From Sporolactobacillus mangiferae (GTDB lineage: Bacteria; Bacillota; Bacilli; Bacillales; Sporolactobacillaceae): DNA of 64,000 nucleotides. The stretch spans positions 186,001 through 250,000 of the forward strand of contig NZ_JAMAST010000001.1 of the NCBI RefSeq assembly GCF_023336505.1, given 5' to 3'. This document shows positions 1 to 10,462 of this stretch, one piece after another. The notes beneath the pieces are model-generated. The model had not been told where the DNA came from and searched no databases. It saw only the letters and a list, made by a program, of their open reading frames with translations. The translations under genes were made by a program, and so were the position numbers. How positions within the stretch are numbered: the stretch's first letter is position 1; each line of letters starts with the position of its first letter.

Positions 1-140
1 GCGCTGCGAAACCTAAAATAAGCTCAATTGAAATACGAACAAAATGCATAACTTGACCACCTTCGCACGAAATCATTCATTTATCTCAGGCTTATTGTCT
101 CTCGATATGCAAAAAATATTTTGAATGAACGTACCTATGT

Positions 141-180
141 AAAAAAATCCGGGACGAACCATTTTCATGTTCGTCCCGGA
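141..180 (-). terminator. Terminator after hemL
   Basis: A perfect 12-bp inverted repeat (TCCGGGACGAAC at 148-159 and GTTCGTCCCGGA at 169-180) is followed on the minus strand by seven U residues (141-147). It lies about 40 bases past the hemL stop codon, so it closes the engB-hemL unit. Bases 1-140 hold no gene I can support. Confidence 0.93.
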
Positions 181-217
181 CTCATTCTGATCAACATACT
201 TTTTTGAGAATCAGCAT

Positions 218-1513
218 TTACCGTTCAGACTCGGCTATTGTTTTAAAGGCATACGCCGCTGCCTGAATGGTTTTTTCAATATCTTCCATCGAGTGCCTGG
301 TCGACAGGAACACACCTTCAAATTGAGAAGGCGGAAGTGAAATCCCCTGTTCGATCATTGTCGTAAAATAGCTTCGAAAATGGCTCAGATTTGATGATTT
401 CGAACGTTGGTAATTGATGACGGGCTGATCAGTGAAGAAAAAGCCCATCATCGCACCAGCCTGATTTACGGTCAGAGGAATTTCGTATTGATCAGCAGCC
501 GCTTTGTAGCCCTCTGCCAAAAGATCCGCTTTTTTACGAAATACTTTATAGTCATCCGGCGTCAGCTGGCTGAGTGTCATGTAACCGGCCGCCATGGCGA
601 TCGGGTTTCCGGACAAGGTTCCCGCCTGATAGACCGGTCCTTCCGGGGCGATCTGGCTCATAATGTCTTCGCGTCCTCCATAGGCACCGACAGGCATCCC
701 GCCGCCAATTACTTTGCCAAGCGTCGTCAGATCAGGCATCACACCATAATACCCTTGCGCACAATGATAAGCCACTCGAAAACCGGTCATTACTTCATCA
801 AAAATCAGCAGTGAACCATATTCATTCGTAATTTTCCGAAGCGATTTTAAAAAGCCGTTAACCGGTGGTACAACACCCATATTTCCGGCAACCGGTTCGA
901 CGATCACACAGGCAATATCATGCCCGTACTGTTTAAAAACTTCAGCAACCCGTTCTGTATCATTATACGGAACGGTCAGCGTATCCTTTGCCAATTGCGC
1001 CGGCACGCCCGGGCTGTCAGGAAGACCCAGCGTTGCAACACCCGATCCCGCTTTAATCAGCAGTGAATCCGCGCTGCCATGGTAACTGCCGTCAAATTTC
1101 ACTATTTTATCCCGGCCCGTATACCCCCGGGCAAGTCGAATCGCACTCATCGTTGCTTCAGTTCCCGAATTGACAAAGCGAACCTTCTCCACAGAGGGAA
1201 CACGATCAATGACAAGCTTTGCCAGCTTGGTTTCAAGAAGCGTCGGTGAGCCAAACCCGGTGCCCTTCTCTACGGTTTCTTTAATAAAATTGATGACCTG
1301 TTCATCGGCGTGCCCGAGAATCAGCGGTCCCCAGCTCAGAACATAATCAATATATTCATTTCCGTCAATATCATAAACTTTCGATCCCTTCCCGTGATCC
1401 ATAAAAATAGGGCTGATGTCCACTGAAGGAAAAGATCGCACCGGACTGTTGACCCCACCCGGCATCAGTGGTTTCGCTTCTTCGTAAGCAGCAATGGATT
1501 TGGATAAATTCAT
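218..1513 (-). CDS. hemL: Glutamate-1-semialdehyde 2,1-aminomutase
   Basis: PLP enzyme that converts glutamate-1-semialdehyde to 5-aminolevulinate in C5-pathway tetrapyrrole synthesis (cytosol). The 431-residue product has the family's usual length. The NSGTEA phosphate-binding loop is near residue 115, the FDEVMTGFR motif near 238, and LGKVIGGG carries the Schiff-base lysine at about K267. I chose the ATG at 1513 (MNLSKS) because GAAGGGGAAGGAAAG precedes it; an in-frame start at 1561 would add 16 residues with no family match. In B. subtilis hemL ends a hemAXCDBL operon. Here it follows engB directly, so the other hem genes must lie elsewhere or be absent. Confidence 0.96.
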   Translation of the reverse strand: MNLSKSIAAYEEAKPLMPGGVNSPVRSFPSVDISPIFMDHGKGSKVYDIDGNEYIDYVLSWGPLILGHADEQVINFIKETVEKGTGFGSPTLLETKLAKLVIDRVPSVEKVRFVNSGTEATMSAIRLARGYTGRDKIVKFDGSYHGSADSLLIKAGSGVATLGLPDSPGVPAQLAKDTLTVPYNDTERVAEVFKQYGHDIACVIVEPVAGNMGVVPPVNGFLKSLRKITNEYGSLLIFDEVMTGFRVAYHCAQGYYGVMPDLTTLGKVIGGGMPVGAYGGREDIMSQIAPEGPVYQAGTLSGNPIAMAAGYMTLSQLTPDDYKVFRKKADLLAEGYKAAADQYEIPLTVNQAGAMMGFFFTDQPVINYQRSKSSNLSHFRSYFTTMIEQGISLPPSQFEGVFLSTRHSMEDIEKTIQAAAYAFKTIAESER

Positions 1514-1575
1514 ACTTTCCTTCCCCTTCTTAACACATTTCAAATACATGATTATGTACACGGTTCTTACTCATC

Positions 1576-2160
1576 TTAATGCAAATAATGTTCAAGTGCA
1601 CGCCATGCCTCTTCTTTTCCCGCACCCGTCTGTGATGAAAAAAGAATAAGCGGATCCTCAGGCGTGAGTGAAAGCGTCTGAGCAATGATCTGTTTATGTT
1701 TTTGCTGCCTGCTTTTAGGTATCTTATCAGCCTTTGTCGCAATCGTAATAACCGGGCGCTTGTAGAAAGCCAGAAACTCATGCATCTGCACATCTTCCTT
1801 CGACGGTGGATGACGAAGATCAACCAAATGTACTACAGCAGAAAGGACAGTCCGTTCCGCAAAATACGTCTCAAGCATTCTCCCCCAGGCCTCTTTTTCC
1901 TTCTTTGACACCTTAGCATAGCCATATCCGGGCACATCAACAAAATAAAAAGAGTCATTAATGATAAAGTAATTTAATTTTTGTGTTTTGCCTGGTTTTT
2001 CAGAAATCCGAACCAGATTTCTCCGGTTCAGCATTTTATTGATAAAAGATGATTTTCCGACATTCGAGCGTCCGGCAAGCGCAAATTCCGGCAAGCCATT
2101 GTTCGGATACTGCGCTGGACCCACCGCACTGATTACATAATCCGCCTGTGTTACTTTCAC
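1576..2160 (-). CDS. engB: Ribosome biogenesis GTPase EngB/YsxC
   Basis: Small essential GTPase of the TrmE-Era-EngA-EngB group that helps assemble the 50S ribosomal subunit. The 194-residue product has the G1 loop GRSNVGKS at residues 30-37, the G3 motif DVPGYG, and the G4 motif TKAD followed by KIPKSR. I chose the GTG at 2160 (MKVTQAD) because GAGGAGCG lies eight bases upstream and the protein then aligns end to end with B. subtilis YsxC. The in-frame ATG at 2202 would add 14 residues unlike the family. It lies 62 bases upstream of hemL and is probably co-transcribed with it. Confidence 0.95.
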   Translation of the reverse strand: MKVTQADYVISAVGPAQYPNNGLPEFALAGRSNVGKSSFINKMLNRRNLVRISEKPGKTQKLNYFIINDSFYFVDVPGYGYAKVSKKEKEAWGRMLETYFAERTVLSAVVHLVDLRHPPSKEDVQMHEFLAFYKRPVITIATKADKIPKSRQQKHKQIIAQTLSLTPEDPLILFSSQTGAGKEEAWRALEHYLH

Positions 2161-2252
2161 TATTATCGCTCCTCGTAGGCGTCCGAAATCGAGCCGACTC
2201 ATGTATTCACATTCTAACGAAAACCGTCATCCCTGTCCAATGCGGCCATTAG

Positions 2253-2339
2253 AAAACCTGGTTTCACCAGACCTTCGTCAATAGTAGCGATCCTTTTTGC
2301 CGCAACAATAAAAAACCATCGGGAATCGATGATTTTTTC
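2253..2339. repeat. 5' fragment of family A repeat plus weak terminator
   Basis: The engB-lonB gap contains a fragment (2253-2287) matching only the first third of the family A repeat (attagaaaacctggttt). It is followed by a hairpin at 2314-2334 (AACCATCG / CGATGATT) flanked by A and T runs, which could end lonB transcription on the minus strand. Confidence 0.55.
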
Positions 2340-2419
2340 ATTAACCATCCTATACAAATAAGGTCCCATTCAAGTAAATCAAAAGCTTTTAAATGTGAGA
2401 CCGTGTATGTCAATAAAGC

Positions 2420-4138
2420 TCAGCCTTGCTTCTCAAGATCACTTGATGCCGACCGTGCAGATAATTGATGATTCAGCTGCATGTCAATAAGAGATTTGTG
2501 AAGATCATGCGTTTTACCTGCAGCATCAGTGCAAAGACTCATTTCGAGTACCTGATGGAGTGTTTCAACCGGGATGACTTCCGCTTGATCATAATGCTTT
2601 AGCGTTTCCTGCATATTTTCTCTCGGAATGATGATGCGTCTGGCTCCTGCCTCAACCGCGGCTTCGATTTTTGCCATGACCCCGCCGATTGGTTTGATCT
2701 GCCCGTGCAGACCAAGCTCTCCGGTCATTGCAATATCCGGGTAAACACGTCGCCGCAAGATGGCCGAAGCTATGGCAACCGCCATTGCAATACCTGCAGA
2801 AGGGCCGTCAACAATCGCACCACCCGGAAAATTGACGTGAATATGGTAGTGATATGAAGCGAAACCCATCCGATTCAGAACCGTCAATACATTCTCTACC
2901 GATGCTCGCGCCATGCTTTTCCGTGTAACCGTATGTGCCGAAGAACCCATTGACTCTTCTTCGGCAATGCCGGTAATAGTCAGACTGCCTTCACGACGGC
3001 TTTTTACCGCGGAAGCTTCAACCTCAAGCAAAGCACCTTGTCCCGGTCCGTAAACGGCAAGACCATTGACCAGACCAATCTGCGGCGTGGACGGTATTTT
3101 ATGATTGGGTTTCGGAGTGAGCCTGCTCGATCGCACAACCCACTCAATTTCATCTAGTCCAATGACGGTATTGCTGCCTGCATTCGCAGTTGCCACCCCT
3201 GCTGCAATCTGCATCATATTTACCGCTTCACGCCCGCTTTTCGCATAGTCGGCAATCTTCTCCAATGATTCACCGGAAATCGTCAGTGACAGTTTGTCGG
3301 CAGCCCTTTTGGCAATTCTAACAAGATCTGACCGACTAAGTTCCGAGAAAAATATCTCCAGGCAACGCGAACGAATGGCTGGAGGAATTTCTTCCGGGCG
3401 CCGGGTCGTTGCGCCGATCAAACGAAAGTCTGCCGGCAGACCGTTCTTAAATATATCATGAATATAAGCAGGAATTTGCCGATTTTCTTCATTATAGTAT
3501 GCACTTTCGAGAAACACTTTGCGATCTTCGAGCACTTTCAGCAGCTTGTTTAGCTGGATCGGGTGTAATTCACCGATCTCGTCAATAAACAGCACCCCGC
3601 CGTGCGCATGAGTGACTGCGCCCTCCTTCGGCTGAGGAATACCCGCCTGTCCCATCGCCCCTGCTCCTTGATAAATAGGGTCATGGACAGAACCGATCAG
3701 AGGATCGGCAATCCCTCGTTCATCAAACCGGGCGGTCGCCCCGTCCAGTTCAACAAATGGAGCAGAGGGTTTAAAGGGAGAGTCCGGATTTTTTTTGGCC
3801 TCTTCAAGCACAAGCCGCGCCGCAGCCGTCTTACCCACCCCGGGCGGTCCATAGATGATTACATGCTGCGGGTTTTTACCGCATAAAGCCGCACGCAATG
3901 CAACAATCCCATCGTTCTGCCCAACCACATCGCTAAGTGTTCTGGGCCGAATGCGCTCAGACAAGGGCTCTGACAAAGCATGTCGGCGCATTCGATTTAG
4001 TTGCTCCATTTCTTTTTTTGATTCTTTATCGATTGATATTTTTTGGACGCGCTGATTGCGTAGCAGACTCCAGAAATACAGACCGATAATCGCTCCAAAG
4101 AAAATTTGTGTGAAGATTAACAATACCATCCAGTTCAT
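2420..4138 (-). CDS. lonB: Membrane-anchored ATP-dependent protease LonB
   Basis: AAA+ serine protease, forespore-associated in B. subtilis. The 572-residue product has one N-terminal membrane helix (about residues 4-24), Walker A GPPGVGKT (97-104), Walker B LFIDEIGE (183-190), and a C-terminal Lon protease domain. In that domain Ser447 of DGPSAGIA and Lys490 of GGVMAK form the likely catalytic dyad. I chose the ATG at 4138 (MNWMVLL) because GAGGAGG precedes it; the in-frame ATG at 4195 adds 19 unsupported residues. B. subtilis has lonA between lonB and ysxC, but here lonB is followed directly by engB. Confidence 0.95.
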   Translation of the reverse strand: MNWMVLLIFTQIFFGAIIGLYFWSLLRNQRVQKISIDKESKKEMEQLNRMRRHALSEPLSERIRPRTLSDVVGQNDGIVALRAALCGKNPQHVIIYGPPGVGKTAAARLVLEEAKKNPDSPFKPSAPFVELDGATARFDERGIADPLIGSVHDPIYQGAGAMGQAGIPQPKEGAVTHAHGGVLFIDEIGELHPIQLNKLLKVLEDRKVFLESAYYNEENRQIPAYIHDIFKNGLPADFRLIGATTRRPEEIPPAIRSRCLEIFFSELSRSDLVRIAKRAADKLSLTISGESLEKIADYAKSGREAVNMMQIAAGVATANAGSNTVIGLDEIEWVVRSSRLTPKPNHKIPSTPQIGLVNGLAVYGPGQGALLEVEASAVKSRREGSLTITGIAEEESMGSSAHTVTRKSMARASVENVLTVLNRMGFASYHYHIHVNFPGGAIVDGPSAGIAMAVAIASAILRRRVYPDIAMTGELGLHGQIKPIGGVMAKIEAAVEAGARRIIIPRENMQETLKHYDQAEVIPVETLHQVLEMSLCTDAAGKTHDLHKSLIDMQLNHQLSARSASSDLEKQG

Positions 4139-4201
4139 GTGTTCTTCTGCCTCCTCTGACCGTAGCGTCTTAACGCTGACCGAACGACATATCATAAAGG
4201 C

Positions 4202-4230
4202 AGTATTTCCAAGGATAAGATGACTTAAAC
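4202..4230 (-). promoter_or_regulatory. Candidate SigF promoter for lonB
   Basis: On the minus strand GTTTA (4226-4230) lies 15 bases before GGAAATACT (4202-4210). This fits the forespore SigF pattern GYATA, spacer 15-16, GGNNANNNT, with one mismatch in the -35 element. B. subtilis lonB is known to be SigF-dependent. The call rests on reading the motif by eye. Confidence 0.45.
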
Positions 4231-4274
4231 AGGCATATTGAAATCTTTAATGTCCATAATCGCTTTCCGGTATA

Positions 4275-4370
4275 ATTAGAAAACTTGGCTTTGCCAAGCC
4301 TCTGGCATAGGCGAAGTCCTAGTTACACTTATACTATGTTCCTTAAAATTTATATACTTTCTTATAGTAT
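4275..4370 (+). repeat. Family A intergenic repeat, full copy
   Basis: A 96-bp element begins attagaaaacttggctttg, has a CTTGGC/GCCAAG hairpin near its 5' end, and ends in a larger hairpin built from ATACTAT and ATAGTAT. Seven other full copies (one of them a hybrid) and four partial copies occur in this window, all between genes. The small ORFs across it are composition artefacts. Confidence 0.85.
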
Positions 4371-4390
4371 AAGAAAAACCGGGCAAAAAG

Positions 4391-4677
4391 CGCCCGGTCC
4401 TTACTTCCGCACGATGCGGTGGCTTCCGTGTTTGTGCACAGGACGTACTTTCACAGGATGCCTTTTGACTGCGATTTACCGACCATTCAGCATGAATTAC
4501 CGGTCAGCGCGTGTTTTCACAGTCTTCTACTGGAGTCTTTGATCTGTTTATTTTTTTGGCATCAGCGCTTCAGTTGCTCGCTTGCCGCGGGCGCACTTTC
4601 GCTTCGATGCTCAGACACGATCTTTCTTTGGTTTGATATGGAAAAAAATCATATACTTTCTTCTCTTGCGAAAAAAA
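4391..4677 (+). repeat. Family B intergenic repeat
   Basis: The rest of the clpX-lonB gap holds a long GC-rich repeat. It includes cacaggacgtactttcacag, then ttgctcgcttgccgcgggcg, then a tail ending aatcatatactttctt. The same blocks, in the same order, recur near 25.5, 29.6, 42.0, 53.9 and 57.9 kb. No gene is visible here. Confidence 0.7.
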
Positions 4678-4725
4678 TGCCCCATTATTGGGACATTCGA
4701 AAAGTTCATGTCTATTTATCTTTTT

Positions 4726-5994
4726 TCAGGCGCTTTCTTTCGGCGTTTCAACGCTGACTTCTGTTCCATCCGTTAAGATCAGCGTCGGATGAGCCTTACC
4801 TTCAACCGTTTCCTTTGTGATCACGCATTTTTCGATATCGTCACGAGACGGAAGCTCATACATGACATCCAGCATCATGCCTTCAATGATTGAACGCAGA
4901 CCGCGTGCTCCCGTTTTGTGTTCAATCGCCAGCTTCGCAATCGACTGCAAAGCTTCATCTGTAAATTTAAGATCAACATCGTCCAGTTCGAGCAACTTTT
5001 TATACTGTTTGACAAGCGCATTTTTCGGTTTTGTCAAAATATCAACAAGTGCTTTCTCATCAAGCTGTTTTAATGTGCTGATCACCGGCAGACGCCCGAT
5101 AAATTCCGGGATCAATCCGAATTTCAGCAAATCTTCCGGAAGCACGTTTTTCAGAGCATCATCGCGATGCAGCTCCTGACTTTTGCTTCCGGCACCGAAC
5201 CCGATCACTTTCTTGCCAAGGCGGCGCTTAATGATTTGCTCGATACCGTCAAACGCACCGCCACAGATAAACAGAATATTGGTTGTGTCGATCTGAATAA
5301 ATTCCTGATGCGGATGCTTGCGACCACCTTGAGGCGGAACACTCGCAACAGTTCCTTCAAGAATTTTCAGCAACGCCTGCTGTACGCCTTCACCGGATAC
5401 ATCACGAGTGATGGACGGATTTTCTGATTTGCGTGCAATTTTATCAATTTCATCAATATAGATGATGCCTTTTTCCGCTTTCTCCACATCATAGTCCGCT
5501 GCCTGAATTAACTTCAGCAAAATGTTTTCTACATCCTCGCCGACATAACCCGCTTCAGTTAATGAAGTCGCGTCAGCAATAGCAAACGGAACATTCAATA
5601 TACGTGCCAGAGTCTGGGCAAGCAGTGTTTTGCCGCTTCCTGTCGGTCCGATCATCATAATGTTGCTTTTGGATAGCTCAACATCATCCGGTTTCTGTTT
5701 GCTGTTAATTCGTTTATAGTGATTATAGACGGCAACAGACAAACTTTTCTTGGCGTCCTGCTGGCCGATCACATAATCTTCCAGAATGGAGCAGATTTCC
5801 TGCGGCTTCGGAATATCCTTGAACTCCACCTCTTCATCCGTACCGAGTTCTTCCTCTACAATTTCTGTACACAGTTCAATACATTCATCACAAATGTAGA
5901 CACCGGGACCTGCAACCAGCTTGCGTACCTGATCCTGAGTCTTTCCACAAAACGAGCATTTCAACTGCCCTTTTTCTTCATTAAATTTGAACAT
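4726..5994 (-). CDS. clpX: ATP-dependent Clp protease ATP-binding subunit ClpX
   Basis: AAA+ unfoldase that feeds substrates to ClpP in the cytosol. The 422-residue product has an N-terminal zinc-binding domain (Cys13, Cys16, Cys35, Cys38), Walker A GPTGSGKT, Walker [10 protein letters not shown], the [11 protein letters not shown] sensor region and the IGF loop (KVIGFGAGS). I chose the ATG at 5994 because AGGGGTGAAAGA precedes it; the ATG upstream at 6012 would add six residues. It lies between tig and lonB, as in B. subtilis, with 457 bases separating it from tig, so it probably has its own promoter. Confidence 0.97.
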   Translation of the reverse strand: MFKFNEEKGQLKCSFCGKTQDQVRKLVAGPGVYICDECIELCTEIVEEELGTDEEVEFKDIPKPQEICSILEDYVIGQQDAKKSLSVAVYNHYKRINSKQKPDDVELSKSNIMMIGPTGSGKTLLAQTLARILNVPFAIADATSLTEAGYVGEDVENILLKLIQAADYDVEKAEKGIIYIDEIDKIARKSENPSITRDVSGEGVQQALLKILEGTVASVPPQGGRKHPHQEFIQIDTTNILFICGGAFDGIEQIIKRRLGKKVIGFGAGSKSQELHRDDALKNVLPEDLLKFGLIPEFIGRLPVISTLKQLDEKALVDILTKPKNALVKQYKKLLELDDVDLKFTDEALQSIAKLAIEHKTGARGLRSIIEGMMLDVMYELPSRDDIEKCVITKETVEGKAHPTLILTDGTEVSVETPKESA

Positions 5995-6385
5995 TCTTTC
6001 ACCCCTATTCATGCTTTCCTTATCGTTTTTTCAGATAAGAGCGAACCTGTGGCCGATTGACTCATCAGTTGCTCTGCATGTTATGCAGAAACAGCATACT
6101 TACTTTTTCTCCGTTCACATGAATCGTACCACCGATGGAAGAGCATCACAGTCGACATATTGTCGCCTCTTACTACTTACAGGCTAACCAACCAGAGAGA
6201 AAAGCGATCATTCCGATCATGGTAAGTTTTCACAATTGCTCAGAAATGTTTATGATCATCGAATTTCAGATTCTCAGCTCGTTTACTATGTAGGCATTGT
6301 AACACAAAAAGATGCTTCCGATAAGCCATATGCCTTTTCCACAAAAACTATGTACAGCACAGAAAAGATTTTCCATGCCTGTAAA
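5995..6385. other. clpX upstream region, no gene seen
   Basis: About 390 bases between clpX and the tig terminator. I see no convincing ORF, no CIRCE element and no CtsR repeat. It most likely carries the clpX promoter and 5' untranslated region on the minus strand. Confidence 0.5.
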
Positions 6386-6433
6386 AAATAAATCATTGGA
6401 GAGCAACTGCAAAAAAAGTGCTCCGCCAATGAT
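6386..6433 (-). terminator. Terminator after tig
   Basis: ATCATTGG (6392-6399) pairs with CCAATGAT (6426-6433), with a second AGAGC/GCTCC pairing inside. The minus strand then runs into a T-rich tail (TTTATTTTTT). It starts about 20 bases after the tig stop. Confidence 0.75.
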
Positions 6434-6451
6434 CATCCAGCTATGTCAGCC

Positions 6452-7756
6452 TTATTTTTCCTCAGCAGTTTTAACCTTGCTGTTATCGATGAGGAAATCA
6501 ACGGCTTTGCGCAATCTGAGATCGTTCTTAACAAAATCCGTTCCGCCCATGGCAGCCTTAATCTGATCCGCGCCAATGCTGTATTGTTCAGCCATCTTTT
6601 TCAGTTCTTCTTCAATTTCTTCCTCAGTTGCTTCAATAGATTCTGCGTTAGCAATTGCTTCAAGTGTCAGATTGGCACGCACGCGTTTTTCGGCATCCTC
6701 TTTCATCTGATCGCGAAGCTGATCTTTGTCACTTCCGGTGAGTGAAGTGTACATCTCAAGCGTCATGCCCTGAGCTTTAAGGCGTTGTTCGAATTCTTTC
6801 AGTATGTTGTCCTGTTCATTGGAAATCATAACTTCCGGGATGTCAATTTCCGCATTCGCCGCAGCCTGCTGAACGACACTGTCACGCTTGCTGCTTACCG
6901 CGTCCGCCTCTTTGTGTTCTTTTTCATGCTTTTTAATTTTCTCTTTCAATTCGGCCAGTGTTTCAACTTCTTCATCGACATCTTTAGCGAATTCATCATC
7001 AAGTTCCGGCAGCTGTTTCTGTTTAATTTCGTTTACCTTTACTTTGAATGTTGCTTCTTTCCCCTTTAATTCCTCTGCGTGGTAATCTTCCGGGAATGTA
7101 ACAGCCACATCTTTTTCCGCACCCGTTTTCAGACCGATCAGCTGATCTTCAAAGCCCGGAATAAAGGAACCGGATCCAATTTCGAGTGAATAGTTCTCAC
7201 CTTTGCCACCTTCAAATGCCTTGCCGTCTACAAAGCCTTCAAAATCAATCACAGCTGTATCGCCGTTTTCAATTTCACCGTCTTCTTTAACCACCAGCTC
7301 GGCATAACGCTCCTGAAGATGCTTTATTTCGTGATCTACATCCTCTTCGGTGACCTCGGTACTCTTTTCTTCAACTTCAAGCCCCTTGTATTCGCCGAGT
7401 CTGACTTCCGGTTTAACCGTAACTTCAGCTTTAAGTACCAGGTCCTTGCCCTTGCCAATCTCTTCCACGTTAACTTGCGGTTTATCTACCGGTTCGATTC
7501 CGGTTTGATCAAGTGCCTCGGAATACGCTGTCTGAAGCACAAAATCAATTGCGTCTTCATACAATGACTCAATACCGAAACGCTGTTCAAACAGCATGCG
7601 CGGTACGCGCCCCTTTCGGAATCCAGGCACGTTTACCTTCTTGACTACTTTTTTGAAGGCTTTATCCAATGCCTGATCAAAAGTAGCAGCGTCCACCTTG
7701 AATGACAGTGTGCCGACGTTACCTTCTTTTTTGTCCCATTTTGCTTCTACAGTCAT
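6452..7756 (-). CDS. tig: Trigger factor, ribosome-bound peptidyl-prolyl isomerase
   Basis: Chaperone that docks on the 50S exit tunnel and folds nascent chains. The 434-residue product has the family length. The N-terminal ribosome-binding domain contains the signature around [12 protein letters not shown] (about residues 42-53). A central FKBP-like domain starts at about residue 150 ([18 protein letters not shown]), and the C-terminal domain is helical and rich in Glu and Lys. The ATG at 7756 is preceded by GGAGGTAAAG. The tig-clpX-lonB order is conserved in Bacillales. Confidence 0.97.
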   Translation of the reverse strand: MTVEAKWDKKEGNVGTLSFKVDAATFDQALDKAFKKVVKKVNVPGFRKGRVPRMLFEQRFGIESLYEDAIDFVLQTAYSEALDQTGIEPVDKPQVNVEEIGKGKDLVLKAEVTVKPEVRLGEYKGLEVEEKSTEVTEEDVDHEIKHLQERYAELVVKEDGEIENGDTAVIDFEGFVDGKAFEGGKGENYSLEIGSGSFIPGFEDQLIGLKTGAEKDVAVTFPEDYHAEELKGKEATFKVKVNEIKQKQLPELDDEFAKDVDEEVETLAELKEKIKKHEKEHKEADAVSSKRDSVVQQAAANAEIDIPEVMISNEQDNILKEFEQRLKAQGMTLEMYTSLTGSDKDQLRDQMKEDAEKRVRANLTLEAIANAESIEATEEEIEEELKKMAEQYSIGADQIKAAMGGTDFVKNDLRLRKAVDFLIDNSKVKTAEEK

Positions 7757-7967
7757 TTATTCTTTACCTCCACCATCTATCTTCCTTCATGCTTTTAGCA
7801 TACTGGCTATCCGCCTGAATGACACGCATATCCGCCATTTGTTATGCCAGTGTGAGCACGCTTTTGCGACGTACTTCAGCAAGCAATGACAACCTTCATA
7901 TTATAACATAAGAGTTTCCTGTAAAAAACCGATTTGCAACAAATTAGTGACATATACGCCCGCGGCT

Positions 7968-8981
7968 TCAATCCCAGAGTCCGTAGGTCTCAATCTCACG
8001 CAAAAAACGGTCCGCACACTGATAATCATCATCTTTCACACCAAATTGATCCAATACCTTTTCTTTCTCATCCTGAGTGTCAACAGCCAGCGCACGCAAA
8101 CAAAAAACGGCCGCCCACACATGAGCACTGTTCGGACTGACTGGTTTCGGATAAACATTCATCGTAAACATTCTTTCCATCTCAACAGCTAAATTCGCTA
8201 ATGTCGGATTGTCCGAGTCCATCTTCTTCCGTATGGTTCTTTCAATTTCATCGGCGAGATGCTTATTAAGAAATTCGTCGCTCTCCAGATGAGCATGATA
8301 AATATGGCCGAATTTCCGTACAGGAATCTCTTTTGCTAGATTGCCCTCTTTAACGGCACACAGCAACATGGTTTTAATTTCTGTGTGCTGCTTTTCATCA
8401 AGAAGAAACCGTTTAATTTCAGGCAGATGCGTCGCACGCAATCGATCAGCCAAATTATGAATCAGGAGCAGTTGATCTTTGGTGTTGGCTTTTTCCAGAG
8501 CAGGCCAGTCGATGGACATTTTTTCCCGGCCTGGTTTGTCCGCCCGCTTGCCTGACTCATCCAGGCTGATTGCTCTGTTTTCACTGTGATGCGACGGCTC
8601 ATCCATACGTATTCGGCAGAACTTTTCCATCTGATCAAGAAAATTCTTGAACTCTTGAGGAAGGTCGTTCTTGTTCCCCACCATTTCTATTTCGTAAAGT
8701 GCTGCCTTATAATCTTTGCGTTCAATCAAAATCGTTAAATACAGGCGAAATACATCATAGTAGTAGGGCGTATCCTCTTCAAGAAGGAGTGTAATTGCTT
8801 CCTCCGCCTGCTGATAATCGCCAAGTTCAATGGAGCAGACAGCCCACCCGTAAAGTGCACGAACATTACGGAGATTAATTTCCAGCAAATTCCCGAATCG
8901 TTCACGCGCTGGTTCGTACCTTTTTTCTTCAAGCAAAGCCATTGCCTTGCTGAGCAGTCTCTCTTCCAAATTCGGAAACAT
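7968..8981 (-). CDS. ysoA: TPR-repeat protein, YsoA-like
   Basis: A cytosolic protein with N-terminal TPR-like helical repeats (roughly residues 10-120: RYEPARERFGNLL, DYQQAEEAITLLL, DYKAALYEIEMV). The C-terminal half is helical with no motif I recognise. I chose the ATG at 8981 (MFPNLEERLL) because CAGGGGAAACG precedes it and the 337-residue product then matches the length of B. subtilis YsoA. An ATG at 9026 would add 15 residues. It lies upstream of tig on the same strand, as in B. subtilis. Its function is unknown. Confidence 0.85.
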   Translation of the reverse strand: MFPNLEERLLSKAMALLEEKRYEPARERFGNLLEINLRNVRALYGWAVCSIELGDYQQAEEAITLLLEEDTPYYYDVFRLYLTILIERKDYKAALYEIEMVGNKNDLPQEFKNFLDQMEKFCRIRMDEPSHHSENRAISLDESGKRADKPGREKMSIDWPALEKANTKDQLLLIHNLADRLRATHLPEIKRFLLDEKQHTEIKTMLLCAVKEGNLAKEIPVRKFGHIYHAHLESDEFLNKHLADEIERTIRKKMDSDNPTLANLAVEMERMFTMNVYPKPVSPNSAHVWAAVFCLRALAVDTQDEKEKVLDQFGVKDDDYQCADRFLREIETYGLWD

Positions 8982-9117
8982 GACTACGTTTCCCCTGACT
9001 TGGACTGGTCTGCCTTTTATTTTCATCCTGCTTTCCCGCTCCCGTAGCCTTTGCTTTAAGAATATCAGCTTCGACCCGACTTAGCAATGCCTGCTCATTG
9101 ACATCATCACCAGATGC

Positions 9118-10362
9118 TCAATCAAACGAAAATGCCCAGGCACCTTTTCGGAATACAGGTACATAGATACCATCCTCTGTCAGTCCATCGATATCCAGTT
9201 CGGCCGAACCGACCATGAAATCTTCATGAATGAGACTGTCGTTGACACCTGCTTTATCCAATCCTGCCTCATCAAGTGCATTGCCACCCTTAATACATGT
9301 CGGATAAGCTTTGCCAAGCGCTAAATGACAGGACGCATTTTCATCAAAAAGCGTATTAAAAAATACGAGTCCTGATTGGGAAACAGGGGAATTATGAGGA
9401 ACAAGCGCAACCTCTCCAAGGCGACATGCCCCTGGATCGGAATCCAGCAAATGTTTCAGGGCCTCTTCACCTTTTTCCGCTTTAAAGTCAATCACTTCAC
9501 CTTCTTTAAAAGTCAGTGAAAAGTGATCAATGATCTGTCCGTTAGCGTTTAGCGGCATTGTGCTGGCAACCGTGCCGTTGACACCGCGTTTATGAGGCAG
9601 TGTAAATACTTCTTCGGTCGGAATATTTGCGTTGAAATAGATACCGGCTGTCGATGGCCCTGACCCGCCGCTCCAAATATGTCCTTCCGGCAGATCAATG
9701 GTTAAATCAGTTCCAGGTGCTCGATAGATCAACTGCTTAAATTTTTTTCGGTTCATGAAATCACTGGCTTTGTGCATGATTTCATTATGGGCATCCCATG
9801 CGGCGACGGGATCATCTGATCCGCTTACACGGCTGATACGTAAAATTTCCTCCATGAGCAGGCGCTGCGCTTCTTCTTCCTTTTTGTCCGGAAACACCTT
9901 CACAGCCCACGCTTTGGTTGGATAAGCGATAATGGACCACTGCGTCTCATCTTTCATGATGCATTCCATATAGGGCTTTAATCCATTGTTCATTGCTTTC
10001 ATAAAGGTACCGACCCGCGCTCCGTCAATCTGATCCAGTAAATCCGGATTCGGTCCGTAAATATGTAAAACCGCATAGTTATCTTTTACCGCTGCATTTT
10101 GTGCAACGAATTTCCATTCTGGGACTTGCTTCAGTATTTCTTCCGGTGCATGTTCCAGGCGAAGGCGGTCGGTTTCATCATCTCCCCAGCGCATTGTGAC
10201 ATCCTTTGCGCCAGCCCTGTACGCTTCTTCAGCTACCAGATGTGCAAAAGGCGCGGCTTCAACTGGTGAAGTCAGAAAAAGTCCCTGTCCGGGCTGCAGG
10301 TTTACCCCCGTCTTTACTGCCAGCCTTGCAAATTTTTTTAATGCCTCATGAAATTGCTCCAT
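9118..10362 (-). CDS. M29-family aminopeptidase (AmpS/PepS type)
   Basis: Metal-dependent aminopeptidase that removes N-terminal residues from peptides in the cytosol. The 414-residue product has the usual M29 length. Features typical of the family are the N-terminal GVNLQPGQGLFL block, the metal-ligand region IPTEEVFTLPHKRGVNGTV (about residue 255), the RLGEVALVP block (about 317), the FFNTLFDENASCHLALG block and the HEDFMVGS block near the end. GGAGGTAATGAT precedes the ATG. It lies 136 bases upstream of the ysoA start on the same strand. No substrate preference can be read from the sequence. Confidence 0.9.
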   Translation of the reverse strand: MEQFHEALKKFARLAVKTGVNLQPGQGLFLTSPVEAAPFAHLVAEEAYRAGAKDVTMRWGDDETDRLRLEHAPEEILKQVPEWKFVAQNAAVKDNYAVLHIYGPNPDLLDQIDGARVGTFMKAMNNGLKPYMECIMKDETQWSIIAYPTKAWAVKVFPDKKEEEAQRLLMEEILRISRVSGSDDPVAAWDAHNEIMHKASDFMNRKKFKQLIYRAPGTDLTIDLPEGHIWSGGSGPSTAGIYFNANIPTEEVFTLPHKRGVNGTVASTMPLNANGQIIDHFSLTFKEGEVIDFKAEKGEEALKHLLDSDPGACRLGEVALVPHNSPVSQSGLVFFNTLFDENASCHLALGKAYPTCIKGGNALDEAGLDKAGVNDSLIHEDFMVGSAELDIDGLTEDGIYVPVFRKGAWAFSFD

Positions 10363-10462
10363 ATCATTACCTCCATATCTATTGCTCTATTATAGCTGAC
10401 TTGCCGTTATTGGAGAACATCAGACATAGAAGTTTTGATGATTTCACTGTTCGTGCACGATG

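Noticed and set aside
3602-4055. Plus-strand frames across lonB, and similar long frames opposite clpX, tig, fumC and mutS2
   Set aside because: They are antisense shadows of well-supported genes, without ribosome-binding sites or family features.
9027-9117. Small frame between the aminopeptidase and ysoA (about 50 codons from a TTG)
   Set aside because: No ribosome-binding site, and it overlaps the start of ysoA.
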